Origin: Arabidopsis thaliana
Lineage: Eukaryota; Streptophyta; Magnoliopsida; Brassicales; Brassicaceae
Reading direction: 5' to 3'
NCBI RefSeq assembly: GCF_000001735.4
Contig: NC_003071.7
Coordinates: forward strand, 7,185,151-7,249,150
Length of the DNA: 64,000 nucleotides
The notes beneath the pieces were generated by a model. The model was not told the origin of the DNA, searched no databases, and saw only the letters and a list, made by a program, of their open reading frames with translations. Every line of letters begins with the position of its first letter. The stretch's first letter is position 1. Below, piece after piece: positions 33,780 through 45,564 of the stretch. The position numbers and the translations under genes are program-made.

Positions 33780-36442
33780 TTAACTAAGGCTACCACCAGA
33801 TTTCTTTGACTTCTTGCTAGCGTGAATCTTAGCGTAAATCTCCTTAGTCCTATAAGCCAACACAAGATCCAAACCGACTCCGATAACAGAAGCTAATGCC
33901 ATGACTATGAAGATGAGACGGTAGCAATGAGCTCCTACGCACGTGTTGCCCCCACCAGGAGTTGGTGTTGCCTCTGCATCGTAGAGGAAGCCAGCGAGGA
34001 GACCCGAGAAGAGAAACGAGCCAAGTGGCAAGTTAAGTACTAAGATGTTGTAGATGAGACCGTAGTATTTGAGACCAAAGAGTTCGGAAGCTGTTGGTAC
34101 AGTTATGGCTAGACGGACACCGTAACATACTCCAACCACCATTGAACCGATGTAGAGTGAATTAGGCACGGCTAAAGCCATTAGTATATATCCTACGGCC
34201 ATAAGGATTTGAGAGGCTGCATTCCATAGTGGTCTTGGTGTTCCAGCTTTCCTATAAAAATTAGAAGAAAATTATACATTCTTTGGTTAGTAAAGTATAA
34301 AATCAACATGGTTGATTGAGATATGATATATATGTTGCATAACCTTTAAATTGAATTTTTATAAATCAGTAGAATGTAAAAGTTTCAAAAGAATCCAAAG
34401 GGGAAATTTTGGTGGAAAATTAAGTGGGCACGTGAAGAGAAAAGACCGTGGTCCAAAATAAGGAAAAGAGCAAGATATTTGATTTGGAATTGTCTATGTA
34501 GTACAAAAACTAGTTAAATGAATCAACCAGAAAATTCTAAAAGATCCCTTTTCTTAATATGAGAAAAATCATTTAAGGAAGAAGAAATATACAAATTTAG
34601 AACGCATTGAATTTTGTATGTCCATATATGAGGATGAAAAACTATATACGTCACGTTACAGCTCTGCAATGAATGTTGGTAGTTAATGTAAGAACGAGAA
34701 TTGATACTTTCAATGTTAGCATCGTACAGAACGACACATAGTAATATGGTTTGAACAGTAAACTACGGCCAAAACTGTGCATAACTTATGAAGTTTTTAC
34801 TGTTATTAGTCCCTAAAACACCTTTGGTTCATCTTAAATCATCTCCAATGTATATCTCTATTTTTTCTTCTATTTTAGAGACAACTCTATTTTAAAGGAA
34901 ATTGAGTTGATTTTGTTTCGATGTATTACTCTAAAATAGAAGAAAAAAAAATAAATTTCACTTTTGACTCTATATATAAAAGTGAAAATGAGATTCCTCT
35001 ATTTTTTTCTCTATTTTAGAGTAAAGTCTATTTTAGAGACAATATTGGAGCAAAATACCTCTAAAATAGAGACGGGCATTGCCTTTAGGAGCGGATCAAA
35101 CCGTGAACGGTAAGATAAAATGCATATGGAGATGAGAGGAGCAGGAGTACTTACTTGAGAAAGTATTCGGAGAGAGTACCGGAGAGAATGCGACCGAAGA
35201 ATCCCCAAATACTAGTCATGGAGACAAAGATTGAGACATTTGTGTATCCAAGGGCAAGACCTATCTGACCCATATTGTTCATCACAGCTAAACCAGTTCC
35301 TACACCACACAAGAAGGACACAAAAAGCACCCAAAAGTCAACGGTCAACACTGCTTCCATTATAGTGTGGTCTTCTCCCAAAACCGGTTTCTTCCTCTTC
35401 TTCTCCTCCTCTTCCGCTGCCACCGCAGCTACAACTATTACTTCTTTCTCCGCTGCCGCTATCTCGGATCTAAGCAACGGTTCTTGAATCCGTCCTTCTA
35501 AGTCATCTTGTTCACCGTAGTTCAAGCTCTTGATGAAGGAGTGGAAAGGAATGGCTATTGGAGAAGCCAAGAGGAAGAGAAGTATAGAAGCGAAAGCGAC
35601 AGAGAACACTCCAGTTTTGATTCCAATGATGTCGTAAGACTGAAGATACACGGCGACAACAACGGCCACAATGTTGAATATGGTAAAGTAACGAGTCTCT
35701 TCGTTCTCCTCAGCTGCGGAAGATGCTGGTGGGATCTCACGGAGGAAGAAAACCGCCGTGAGACATACGGCAAAAGGCACCACGGCTAGTAAAACCAAAA
35801 ACGACGCCGGATCGTTTGAGAACAGAGCAGTACAGAGATCAGTGAATATAGCTGTGCTTAAACCGACATATCCTTTCAATATCCCGGAGACCGGACCACG
35901 GTTTCGTCGAAAATTGCGTATGCAAGTCACTAGAACCGCCGTGTTCATCCACGTTGTGCTGTTCCCTCCCATACAGAGGAATATACACATCTGAAAATTC
36001 GAAAAAAACAACATACAGTATTCAATTTATTGTTGACTAGTGGTTAGTTGTACTATGACTATCCATGTGTGAGTTGTAGAAAGAAAAAGAGAAAGATTAT
36101 GGTTAGTACCTGCCAATAAGGGATTGGTTGGATGGTGCGGCTAACAACGAGCCATTGTACACCATAACCAAGAAGACCTTCAAAGCAACCAATAAGGAGG
36201 ATGACCGGAGTGGGAAGACGGTCAGAGGCAAGGCCAGCCAGGATCCCAAAGGCTTTTCCGACGTCTTTAGCGACAGAGAGGTTGTTGAGCTCGAGCTGGT
36301 TGAGATTCATGAGAGACTTAAGAGCACCGGAGTAGTTTGAAAAAGTGTAGTTGTTGCCGGAGATGGATTGAACCCAAACCGCTGTTACAAATCCAAGCCA
36401 TTTTAATGCAGAAGAAGAAGAGATAGATCTTTGGAAACCCAT
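33780..36442 (-). CDS. Nodulin-like major facilitator transporter, 3 exons
   Basis: Exons (minus) 36442-36110, 35990-35155 and 34251-33780 join in frame to 546 residues. The first half is the nodulin-like domain of plant MFS proteins: KWLGFVTAVWVQSISGNNYTFSNYSGALK, then NQLELNNLSVAKDVGKAFG. The second half has MFS-type spans, including the conserved NNMGQIG in LAVMNNMGQIGLALGY and WGFFGRILSG. About 12 membrane spans are expected, with a charged cytosolic loop at about 265-315 (EEEEKKRKKP). Substrate unknown; family members have been linked to metal, auxin or monocarboxylate transport, which cannot be resolved here. Intron 2 (34252-35154) carries a MITE. At2g16660 by position. Confidence 0.92.
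34838..35085. mobile_element. MITE inside intron 2 of the MFS transporter gene
   Basis: The left end ATCATCTCCAATGTATATCTC and the reverse-complemented right end (GGCAATGCCCGTCTCTATTTT) are inverted and alike, with many inverted TATTTTAGAG words between. It is the same family as the element at 5400-5766. It has no coding capacity. Confidence 0.65.
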
Positions 36443-38304
36443 TTGTAGAAAGAAGATGAGAAAGTGTGTGTGGGTCGTGGAGCTTGTCCGTATGGACGGT
36501 TTTATAGAAGAGAAAAGGTAAAGGGTTTTTATGCTTTGCGTGTTTTGTTTTATTAATTAGGTTTTGACATTTTTGTGAACAATTAGTAACAATTAGCAAG
36601 TTGTATATTTTAATTATAAGATGTGGAATGAGACCAGGAAAGGTACGACGCCGACATGTACGGGTTAAAGTAGGTGTATGTATAAAGTATAAACCGTGTA
36701 TGTATTATGACAAAAGAATATTAAAATACGACGTGCTAATGGTTTGGTCTTTTTCTTTTTTTTGTTCCGGTCGTTTGAAATAATTGTATGTGGCCAACTT
36801 GGGAATTGATGCATCTTCTGGTATATACGGTTAGATCTAGTATTACTTAATTCCGATCAATTCTGCAATTTTTTAGTATCCGGAAAAATTTAGATACAGA
36901 GAGATCGTGTAATTTACTAGCTGATACGAATGCATGTGTGTTTTTTTTTTTTTTAGCAATCATACGAATTGGATGTTTGGGTACTAAAATTGGGGTTTGG
37001 AGAAAAAAAAAATTAGGGTTTTGGATACTCGTACGGTCGTACCTGACATGATTCAAGTACTTAATTTCAATTCAAATTATGTATAACTTAACTTTTTTTC
37101 ACTGAAATAATATCGTTATTAATTTACACATAATATTTTCGTATCATATTTAAAAAGAAACAGTTTAATCAAATATATATTTTTAAATCAGATTAATTAG
37201 ATGCAAGCTAAGTTCCCAACTTTTTTGTGGCTACCCTAAAATACGAATTTCATTGAAGACCTATGAGGGTTTTTGTTTGTTTTGATCCTTTTTAATCAAA
37301 TATATTTCAAACTTGACATTTTATTTTTTAAATTAAAAAAATTATATATTAAGTTTTAGTGTTTTACTCAAAATAATATTGTTTTAATCTTTGAGTTTTA
37401 TTTCAAATAACACTAAAAAGAATTCAAACAGCTTACATCCTTGTAACATCGAATTTCGACCGTCACAATTCTTGTCTATACTAAAATAAAAAATCGTCCG
37501 AATACCATAAAATCATGGATATGTTATCAAACGAGATTGTGGAAGTCAAAACTCGCGTAACAAACCAACCTTGAACTCTTTTTTTTTTTGTCTGGAGATT
37601 GTATATTTATACTTATAAAGGAACATTACAAACCAACCTTGAAAAAAGGACATGGATTAGTGTTAAGATGAAATTAACCATATGTCCATATCTACCAAGA
37701 AAACCAAAGCAAGGGACAAGGGAGAGCCAATAAGAGTTACACATGAGGGGAGACTCTCTCTCATCAACAAAGAACCTATATAGTATGTAACTAATTGGGA
37801 TGGCCAATAGCAACATCCGTGATTTCGGGAATCCTAGATAACATTTTGTGCGATAAGAAAAACTCTTCTATTTGTCTATGCATTCACACTTTCCGAATTC
37901 TAGTCCTTACTCTTTTACAAAAATTAACGAATCTGAGAGAGACTTGATGATTAAAGGAACCTTATTAAACTCTGCCATAAACTGTATAAATTAAACTTTC
38001 AAAGCAACACTCAATCATAACGTAGACTTCATTACGAAAATATATAGAAAACGTGTAATATATCATTATAAAATTATAAATGATAAATAATTTAAAGTTA
38101 AAATACCCATATTCAACTTACTTTATCTTGGTAAAATATATGTGGCCACTTTTGTCTATATTCACGTCGAAGCCATCGTGCTCAACAGATCTTATAAGAG
38201 AAAGAGATTATTTAATGTACGGCGTGGAATCGTTTACAGCTACCTTGTCAGATAATTAAGACTTTGTTAAGATAATCGTAAGAAACCATGTTCTGTTTCC
38301 ATTA
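36443..38304. other. Intergenic, AT-rich
   Basis: Promoter of the minus-strand MFS gene in the first few hundred bases, then AT-rich DNA with no supported gene. Confidence 0.5.
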
Positions 38305-38382
38305 TCAATAAAATAAATTCGTTATCACGTTGTAGCCTGAGTATTATATTTCCAGTATGTGATAACGAATTTATTTTATTGA
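38305..38382. repeat. Perfect 24-bp inverted repeat with 30-bp loop
   Basis: Arm 38305-38328 (TCAATAAAATAAATTCG then TTATCAC) is the exact reverse complement of 38359-38382. The 30-bp loop is 38329-38358. It would fold as a near-ideal hairpin if transcribed in either direction. No flanking target duplication is evident. Confidence 0.9.
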
Positions 38383-38933
38383 AAAATTTGTAATATACTT
38401 AGAATAATTTTATTTTGAGTAAAAATAACTTTTTGAAAACTTCCAAATTAGAATAGTAATTTGAAATGGCCCATTACGGTTAAGAAATTGATATAAATGC
38501 GGTAGGGCAAAAACTTATGGTGACGTAAATATGAGGAATATGAGAACATGTAGGGTGAAAGTCACGCAACTTGCAAATTGTATAATTTAAAACGGTGGGG
38601 ACAAAGAAGAAATATATTGATAAAGACGAGTCTCTATCTTACATCAATAATAGATATTTTTTGAGCTATCGATCTGATTTGCGGGAGAGGTTATCACATT
38701 TTGCTTATCACATTCGAAAAAGACAGAAATTTGAACTTTGGAACATTATCTCTTTGGTACTGGCAATGTTCTTTGTACAGGCTGTCTTTCCCAGCCTCCA
38801 CCGCAGACTAAATGATATGAACACGATCCAACGGCTGAGAGAGCGGGTGTATTATTGTGCGTACTTTGCTTTCCGAATGAAACCTCCACAAAAGTCATAA
38901 AACATAGGACCAATAGATGAATAATATCGTTTA

Positions 38934-39183
38934 TGAAATAAACAGAGTTTCTCTGATCTTTATTATGAACGATTACATGTACATATATAGTTTTTAGAGA
39001 ACAGGATCTCTATGTTATCATAATATCGTATCTTCACAGAAAATATAAAAACAATATTAACGATGCAGATTTTATGGAATGAATCTGATACATATTGCTG
39101 ATTTAACGCCAACTTCCTCTTCACGTAACTTTGTAGCTAAACCAAACCCGGTTTACCTTTAAACGAAATCTCCAACTCCAACA
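38934..39183 (-). repeat. copia 3' LTR
   Basis: A 250-bp terminal repeat of the minus-strand element. It begins TGTTGGAGTTGGAG and ends TTTATTTCA on the minus strand. It differs from the other LTR at about 12 of 250 positions. Flanking bases GTTTA (38929-38933) pair with GGTTA on the far side as a decayed 5-bp target duplication. Confidence 0.92.
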
Positions 39184-39190
39184 CCCCCCC
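39184..39190 (-). other. Polypurine tract
   Basis: Seven G on the minus strand immediately before the 3' LTR, directly after the pol stop codon (TGA at 39193-39191). Confidence 0.8.
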
Positions 39191-42100
39191 TCAAGTTGGA
39201 GCATACAAATTTCGTATGCCTAACTTGATCCTGAATGCTGAGAAACAATCACGTCCTAAGGGCTTTGTGAAGATGTCTGCGAGTTGAGACGTTGTGCCAA
39301 CATGTCGAGGAGTGATTACACCTTTAACAAACTCATCACGCACAAAGTGATAATCGATCTCAATGTGCTTTGTGCGTTCATGAAATACGGGATTCGTAGC
39401 GATATAGATAGCGGACTTACTGTCACAGCACATTATCATCGGTTGTACATGACTAACACCAAGTGAAAACAGGAGCTGTTTCAACCACAACAATTCTGAA
39501 GCAAGAAACGACATTGCTCGATATTCAGCCTCCGCAGATGATTTACTCACTGTATCTTGCTTTTTCGTTTTCCAAGAGATAGGAGAGTCACCAAACTGCA
39601 CAAAATAACCCGTTACTGAACGCCGGCTCATGGGATCACCAGCCCAATCCGAGTCGCACCATCCTGTGATTTGAAAATCACCCGAACGTCGAAGAAAAAC
39701 CCCTTGACCAGGATCAGCTTTGAGATAGCGAACTACACGCAATGCTGCAGCCCAGTGATCTTCTCTTGGTTCTTGCATAAACCGTGCCAAAATATGTACT
39801 GAAAATGCCAAGTCAAGTCGAGTAACCGCAAGATAAATCAATCTACCAACCAATCTTCTATATCGTTGTGGATCCGTGAGAAGTGGTGATGTTGACAATC
39901 CAAGTTTATGATTTTGTTCCAAGGGAAAATTCGCCGGCTTAACTCCCAACAAACCGGTTTCGGAAATGATATCTAACGCATACTTCCTCTGACAGATATA
40001 AATTCCTGTGGTACTTCTTGCCACTTCTATACCCAAAAAATACTTCAATGGACCCAAATCTTTCATATGGAAGCAAGACGCAAGATATTCTTTAAATTGC
40101 TGAGTCGCTCTTTGAGAATTTCCAGTGATAATCAAATCATCCACATAAATCAGAATTTTTATCCGAACAGAACCTTTGACAAGAGTAAATAATGAATAAT
40201 CAGCTAGTGATTGCTGAAATCCATACCTCTTTAAAGCTGTTGTCAACTTCTCAAACCAACATCGAGGAGCCTGTTTTAATCCGTATAGGGCTTTACGGAG
40301 ACGACAAACCTTGTTCGGATGTGAAGCTTCAAATCCAGGAGGTAGCTTCATATATACTTCTTCACGCAAATCTCCATGTAAAAACGCATTGTGAACATCC
40401 ATCTGGTGGATTTCCCAATTGCGTTTTACTGCTACATCAAGAAATAAGCGCACAGTAGCCATCTTTGCAACAGGAGCGAAAGTCTCACCATAGTCCTCAC
40501 CTTCTTTTTGTTTGTTCCCCAGCGCAACCAGTCGCGCCTTATACCGTTCAACCGAGCCATCAGAATTGTGTTTCACCTTATAGACCCATTGACTACCAAT
40601 CGCTCGTTTCCCGGGAGGTAGATCCTCAATGGTCCATGTATGATTTTCTTCTTGAGCATCAATCTCCAAACCCATTGCTTTAATCCATCTTTTATCCATC
40701 ATTGCTTGTTTATACGATCATGGTTCAATCGCAGATGTAATTACAGCAACATAAGTAGTATGAGAGGCAGAGAAACGACGAGTATCATCCCGTTTTTGCA
40801 ATTGATAGAGAATCGAATTAAGTTTAGATGGCGACTCTTGACAGACTGTTGTGTTGACAACAAAATCCTTAAGAGTCACAGGCGGTGCTTTGTTTCTTGT
40901 ACTTTGACGTCGTGGAGGAGGGACCGCCGGTGGTGCGACCGCTTGAGCGGTCGTTGGCTTAGCTCGAGACAGGGGCAAAAATTGCAGGTTCGTCGGCGAG
41001 GAGGGTGACGAAGCCGATGTCGTTGAAGTTGCAGGCGTCGGAACAACTTCAGTGTCTAACGGAGAAGACGTCGAGTGTTCAGATCGTGAACTAGTTGCAG
41101 AAGGGCTAATCGGAGAAGAAACACAAATTGGAGGTGTTGGGCCTGCGTTTTGGCCCAAGTGAACTTCTTCTTCAATAAGCCCATCAACTATTGGAGCCCA
41201 TAAAGCTTCTTCTTCTTCTTCAATTACGTTCTGTTCGTGAGAAATTCGAAATGGAAATTCTAGTTCTGAGAAAACCACGTCTCTCGACACAAAAAATTCA
41301 TTTTGTTCAAGATCAAACAATCTCCATCCTTTTTGACCATGAGGGTACCCAACAAAGACACAACGTCGACTCCTTTCTGCAAATTTATCACCACCACGAT
41401 TACGATTGTGTGCATAGCACAAGCTTCCAAAAACACGCAAATGATCAAATCGAGGCTGTTTCTTATGCAAACGTTCATATGGTGTGCTGTCATTTAACAC
41501 CGAGCTTGGAGTACGATTAATAAGATATGCTGCAGTCAACACACACTCTCCCCAAAACTGAATTGGTAGATTGGCTTGAAACCTCAACGCCCTTGCAACA
41601 TTAAGTAAATGTCTATGTTTTCTCTCAACTCTGTCATTTCGCTCTGGAGTAGCCACACAAGATCGCTCATGAATAACTCCTTGTTCCTGGAAAAATTTAG
41701 TCAAACACAGAAATTCTGTTCCGTTGTCGCTTCTCACCGTCTTTATCTTGACATTGAACTGTCTGTCTGTCATTGCAAAGAAATTCTTCAAGTGACATGG
41801 CGCCTCACTCTTATCGTTCAACAAGTACAACCAAACCCCTCTTGAGTAATCATCAATTATAGTTAAAAAATAGCGAGCACCGGTATGTGACGGTGTGCGA
41901 TAAGGCCCCCACAAATCACAGTAAATTAACTCAAAAATTCGCAAAGTTTTATTGATACTCAAAGGAAAAGAATTTCTTGTTTGCTTAGCACGATGACAAA
42001 CATCACATGCCTTATTCAAATGTGTAGAAGAAACAGAAACAGAACTCTCGGGTATCAAACTAACAACTCTCGCAGCTGGGTGACCCATCCGACTATGCCA

Positions 42101-43687
42101 CAGCTCATAATTCTTCTCCTCTTTAACCGTGACTGATGCCGCGATCTCCGTACTGCGAAAGTGAAACGTTCCCCCAACACGCCTACCAGCTCCCATCACC
42201 ATCCTCGAAGTGCGGTCCTGTACGACAAGGAAGCGATCAGACATTTGCAAAACACATCGATTCTCATCCATCAATTGTCCAATTGAGATTAAATCGGACT
42301 GAAATTCTTCAACATAAAATACAGATATCATAACCAAATTTGACCCAAGTCGAACTGTTCCTTCTTTAACTGAAATTCGTTCCCTACCATCAGCTAGAAC
42401 TATCAAAATTGGGTCCATATCTCTAACATCATCAATATATCAAATTTTCCCGTCAAATGATGAGAGGCTCCAGTGTCCATTATCCAAGAGGGTGAAGTAA
42501 ACTTACCGGTTAGCTTTTCAGTTGCAGCATCTTTCCCGGAGTTGAGAATGCTTTTGATGGTTCTCCACTGACTGTCGGTGAGACCATTCACACCATCACG
42601 GTCTTCGTCAGTGAGAGCATAGTTAGCTTGCTCATATGTGTCGTGGTTTGGAACCGTCACACGATTGGCATAGGCAGCTGCACCACGTCCACGCCCTCCG
42701 CTCGAATTGGTTCCTCCACGACCTCGAGTTTGCAATGATCTGCTCCGTGGCCTATCTCCCCACCACTCCGGATAGCCAATGACGGCATAACAGCTTTCGG
42801 ATGCATGACCACTGCGATTACAATGTTTACACACCATACTCTTATCTTTTTCATCACCTCTTCCTTGATAAAGCTTCGGTCTCATTTGAGCTGCAAATGC
42901 ATTGACTTCACGTTGATCATCCAAAACATTTGCCCCATTCCTGAGCAAATCCTCCTCTTGTCGCACTATGTTGTATACCTCTTCTAAAGGTTGCACAGGA
43001 ATACGTGACACAAGACTCGATCTGACCGTTCGAAACAAAGCATCATCAAGACCAGACAAAAATTCATGAACTTTGTCTTCTTCTCGATCTTTCTCTTGAA
43101 GAGCACCAAGATCGCACACACAACCACCACACTTGCAGATGCGCACCGGTTTGAAAGCTAGCCATACTATCCCAAATCTTCGTTAGCTTCCCATAATATG
43201 TCTCAATTGTAAGCCCTCTTTGCTTACAACACGCTAACTCAGATTTCAGTTGTTGAAGCTTTGGCCCATTCATCACAGAGAACCTTTTCTTCAAATGATC
43301 CCAGAGATCCTTCGCCACATCACGATGAGAAACATTCTTTTTCACCACCGGATCGATACTCATCTTAATCCAAGACACAAGTAGTGCTTAAATTGTCCAC
43401 CAATCCTCCAAATCTGGAGATCCTTCTACGGGTTTTGAGATTGTCCCGTCGAGGAATCCAAATTTCTTGCGAGAACACAGCGCCGTCTTCATGCTACAAG
43501 CCCATTCATCATAGTTACTTCCAGTCAACAATGGATGTGAGATTACTGCACAAGGATTATTAGCGGAGGTTAGATCGTAGGGTAAAATTGTTCTTCTCAC
43601 CTCCACTGTCGGGTTCGGGATCGGGTTCGTGTTCGTGTTCGTGTTCACGTTCGCAGGAGCTCCAACCATTGTCACTCTTCGTTTCAA
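39191..43687 (-). pseudogene. copia gag-pol polyprotein, broken in four places
   Basis: Domains in order on the minus strand: gag from 43687 (HPLLTGSNYDEWACSMK), CCHC knuckle (CKHCNRSGHASESC), protease (DTGASHH), integrase zinc site and core (HSRMGHP; CDVCHRAK; DDYSRG; RSDNGTEF), reverse transcriptase with IYVDDLIITG, and RNase H (CDSDWAGD; SAEAEYRA; HIEIDYHF). Breaks: an in-frame TAA at 43388-43390 in gag; a one-base frameshift near 43155; another near 42415 just after the protease; an in-frame TGA at 40718-40720 before RT. The RT-RNase H segment (40702-39191, 503 codons) is intact on its own. It does not encode a functional polyprotein. Confidence 0.92.
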
Positions 43688-43712
43688 AAGAAAATCAAAA
43701 TTGATTTCTCAA

Positions 43713-43724
43713 GCTCTGATACCA
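43713..43724 (-). other. Primer binding site (tRNA-Met type)
   Basis: TGGTATCAGAGC on the minus strand, directly adjacent to the 5' LTR. This is the standard primer site of plant copia elements, complementary to the 3' part of initiator tRNA-Met. It is not a tRNA gene. Confidence 0.92.
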
Positions 43725-43974
43725 TGAAATAAACAGAGTTTCTCTGATCTTTATTATGAACGATTACATGTACATATATAGTCTTTAGAGAACACGATCT
43801 CTATGCTATCACAATATCGTATATTTACAGAAAATATAGAAACAATATTAACGATGCAGATTTTATGGAATGAATCTGATACACATTGCTGATTTAACGG
43901 CAACTTCCTCTTCACGCAACTTTGTAGCTAAAGCAAACCCGGTTTACCTTTAAACCAAATCTCCAACTCCAACA
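43725..43974 (-). repeat. copia 5' LTR
   Basis: The 250-bp partner of the LTR at 38934-39183, with TG..CA ends. The right flank GGTTA (43975-43979) is the decayed target duplication. Confidence 0.92.
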
Positions 43975-45169
43975 GGTTAACAGAAGCTTTTAAAAGAAAC
44001 TCACGCAATGCACTTCTCTAAATGTTCATAACTCTATAAGGTTCTAAGAAAAGTTGCTAGGTACATTTTTTTATCTATAACCACGTTTTGTTATACACGT
44101 TTAAAATTTTAAGAGGAAAAAAAGTTAACAAGTGTTGTTTGTGGTTTAATTCAAAAAGCGTTCCTAAACATTCATTGCATTATTGTCTTGTTTTCAAAAA
44201 GCGTTTCTACATTCATTGCATTAATGTCTCAAAAAATCAAAACTAACACTCACATTCTAATTCCATATAGGACTACAATATTATTATGATCGGGGGCAGA
44301 AAGTGATCACTTAACAAGTTTACAAGCTTCGTTTGCTTTTCCTAATTATCTGGAAAGAGGAGATATAAATTGGCTGTTGATAAGTGTAAAAACTAATCAA
44401 ACACCTAGAATCTTCAATGACTTTAGATTGTAGAAACTAATGAAGCACCATTATTTTGTTATTCCCTTTGATTTGAATGCAATCTATAAGTGGCTTTAGA
44501 TTGTCTCCAAAAGCCATTAATTAGTGTCTCCAAAAGCCTTAGAGACACTAATGTTCCACTAAGATATATATGGCACCGGTCGAATCAAATGTGTCGAAAT
44601 AAAAATGTGATTTCATTTTACCTTTATAAACCAAAAGGAAAATATATCGGGCTGCTTTTGTACTCATGAGTTTCTTTAGTTACACAGTTTTTCAACCACA
44701 CAACTTAAATTTTATATCCGGACTAGTTATCCAAACTCTGGAAAAAGGTTGAATTCAACAACATTAATTTCTAATTCTAAATCCTACGATTTAAAAGGTC
44801 TTTTTGAAAATTTAAACAAAGTTAAATGAAATAAAATAAAACTATTAAGCCGAAATCTAAAGCATAAATTGTTAATCTCAATCCTGAAGATAGATCCGAA
44901 TTTGAAATTTAAAAATTTATAAATTGGAAATCCAGACGCCTAATCTAAATTTTTAGATATTATTAGAGAATAAATGATCAACTGGAAAAAGTGCTGATAA
45001 ATTTTTAGATATTACCGAAACAGAAAATATTTGTAAGAAGGAAATGACAAAAAGAAACAAATAATATGTCTAACGATAATTAGTGACGTAAGGAAATATC
45101 TTACCTACATACAAATAAAAGCAGTGCGCAAGTGGGTGACGTTGTTTTGCGGCTGAACTTGAAATGTTA

Positions 45170-45184
45170 GGTGTATGATTACTT
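45170..45184. repeat. Left target-site duplication of the LINE insertion
   Basis: GGTGTATGATTACTT, matching GGTGTAGGATTACTT at 52780-52794 in 14 of 15 positions. The last bases merge with the poly(T) run. Confidence 0.82.
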
Positions 45185-45196
45185 TTTTTTTTTTTC
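45183..45196 (-). other. Poly(A) tail of LINE insertion
   Basis: Fourteen T on the plus strand, that is a poly(A) on the minus strand, at the 3' boundary of the insertion next to the target duplication. Confidence 0.85.
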
Positions 45197-45564
45197 ACTA
45201 AGTGTTGTCTTTCTTGTATTAAGAACATACCTTGTATTAAGAACATACATCAAAAAGTACACTAGTTGACCTTCCACTTACAGGATGAAGACAAACACTA
45301 TAACAAGAAAAAACATGATCTAACAAAACACAATGTTGATCATGCCGAAAATCAAAAAGTGATGAGTAAACTGAAACAACAACAGCAGATAAGAGAAGTC
45401 ATAACCAAAAAGAGTTCCACCGGCTCTACTTCCATCTGCTACTTTTGCAAACCTTAGACCTGCAAACTTGTACCATTGCAGTCCCTATTATTCAAACGTT
45501 TAAGTTGCCAACAAGGATCCTCAGCAGCAACAAAAGCCAAAAAATGACAGAATTTGCAGAGTGT

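Larger units (their letters stand above)
38934..43974 (-). mobile_element. Ty1/copia LTR retrotransposon, degenerate
   Basis: A complete but inactive element: two 250-bp LTRs, tRNA-Met-type primer site beside the 5' LTR (43713-43724), G-run polypurine tract beside the 3' LTR (39184-39190), and a gag-protease-integrase-RT-RNase H order, which defines copia. The reading frame is broken four times. LTR divergence near 5% suggests an insertion on the order of one to a few million years old, depending on the rate used. It sits inside copy A of the segmental duplication. Probably the locus annotated At2g16670. Confidence 0.93.
38510..45169. repeat. Segmental tandem duplication, copy A (interrupted by a copia element)
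   Basis: The order of phrases here matches 52820-54660: ACTTATGGTG / GTTATGGTGA; GAAAGTCACGCAACTTGC / GAAAGTCATGCAACTTGC; GAGAGGTTATCACA; TCACTTAACAAGTTTAC / TCACTTAACAAGTGTAC; TCTCCAAAAGCCA; TCTTACCTAC followed by GTGGGTGAC. Removing the copia element leaves about 1.6 kb. A GTG-initiated 101-codon frame (38595-38900) is not preserved in copy B and is not called a gene. Confidence 0.7.

Noticed and set aside
38595-38900. 101-codon frame next to the copia element
   Set aside because: It opens with GTG rather than ATG, has no recognised domain, and is not preserved in the duplicate copy B.
43713-43724. Possible tRNA-Met-related sequence
   Set aside because: It is the 12-base primer binding site of the copia element, not a tRNA; no cloverleaf surrounds it. 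I found no tRNA or rRNA gene in the window.
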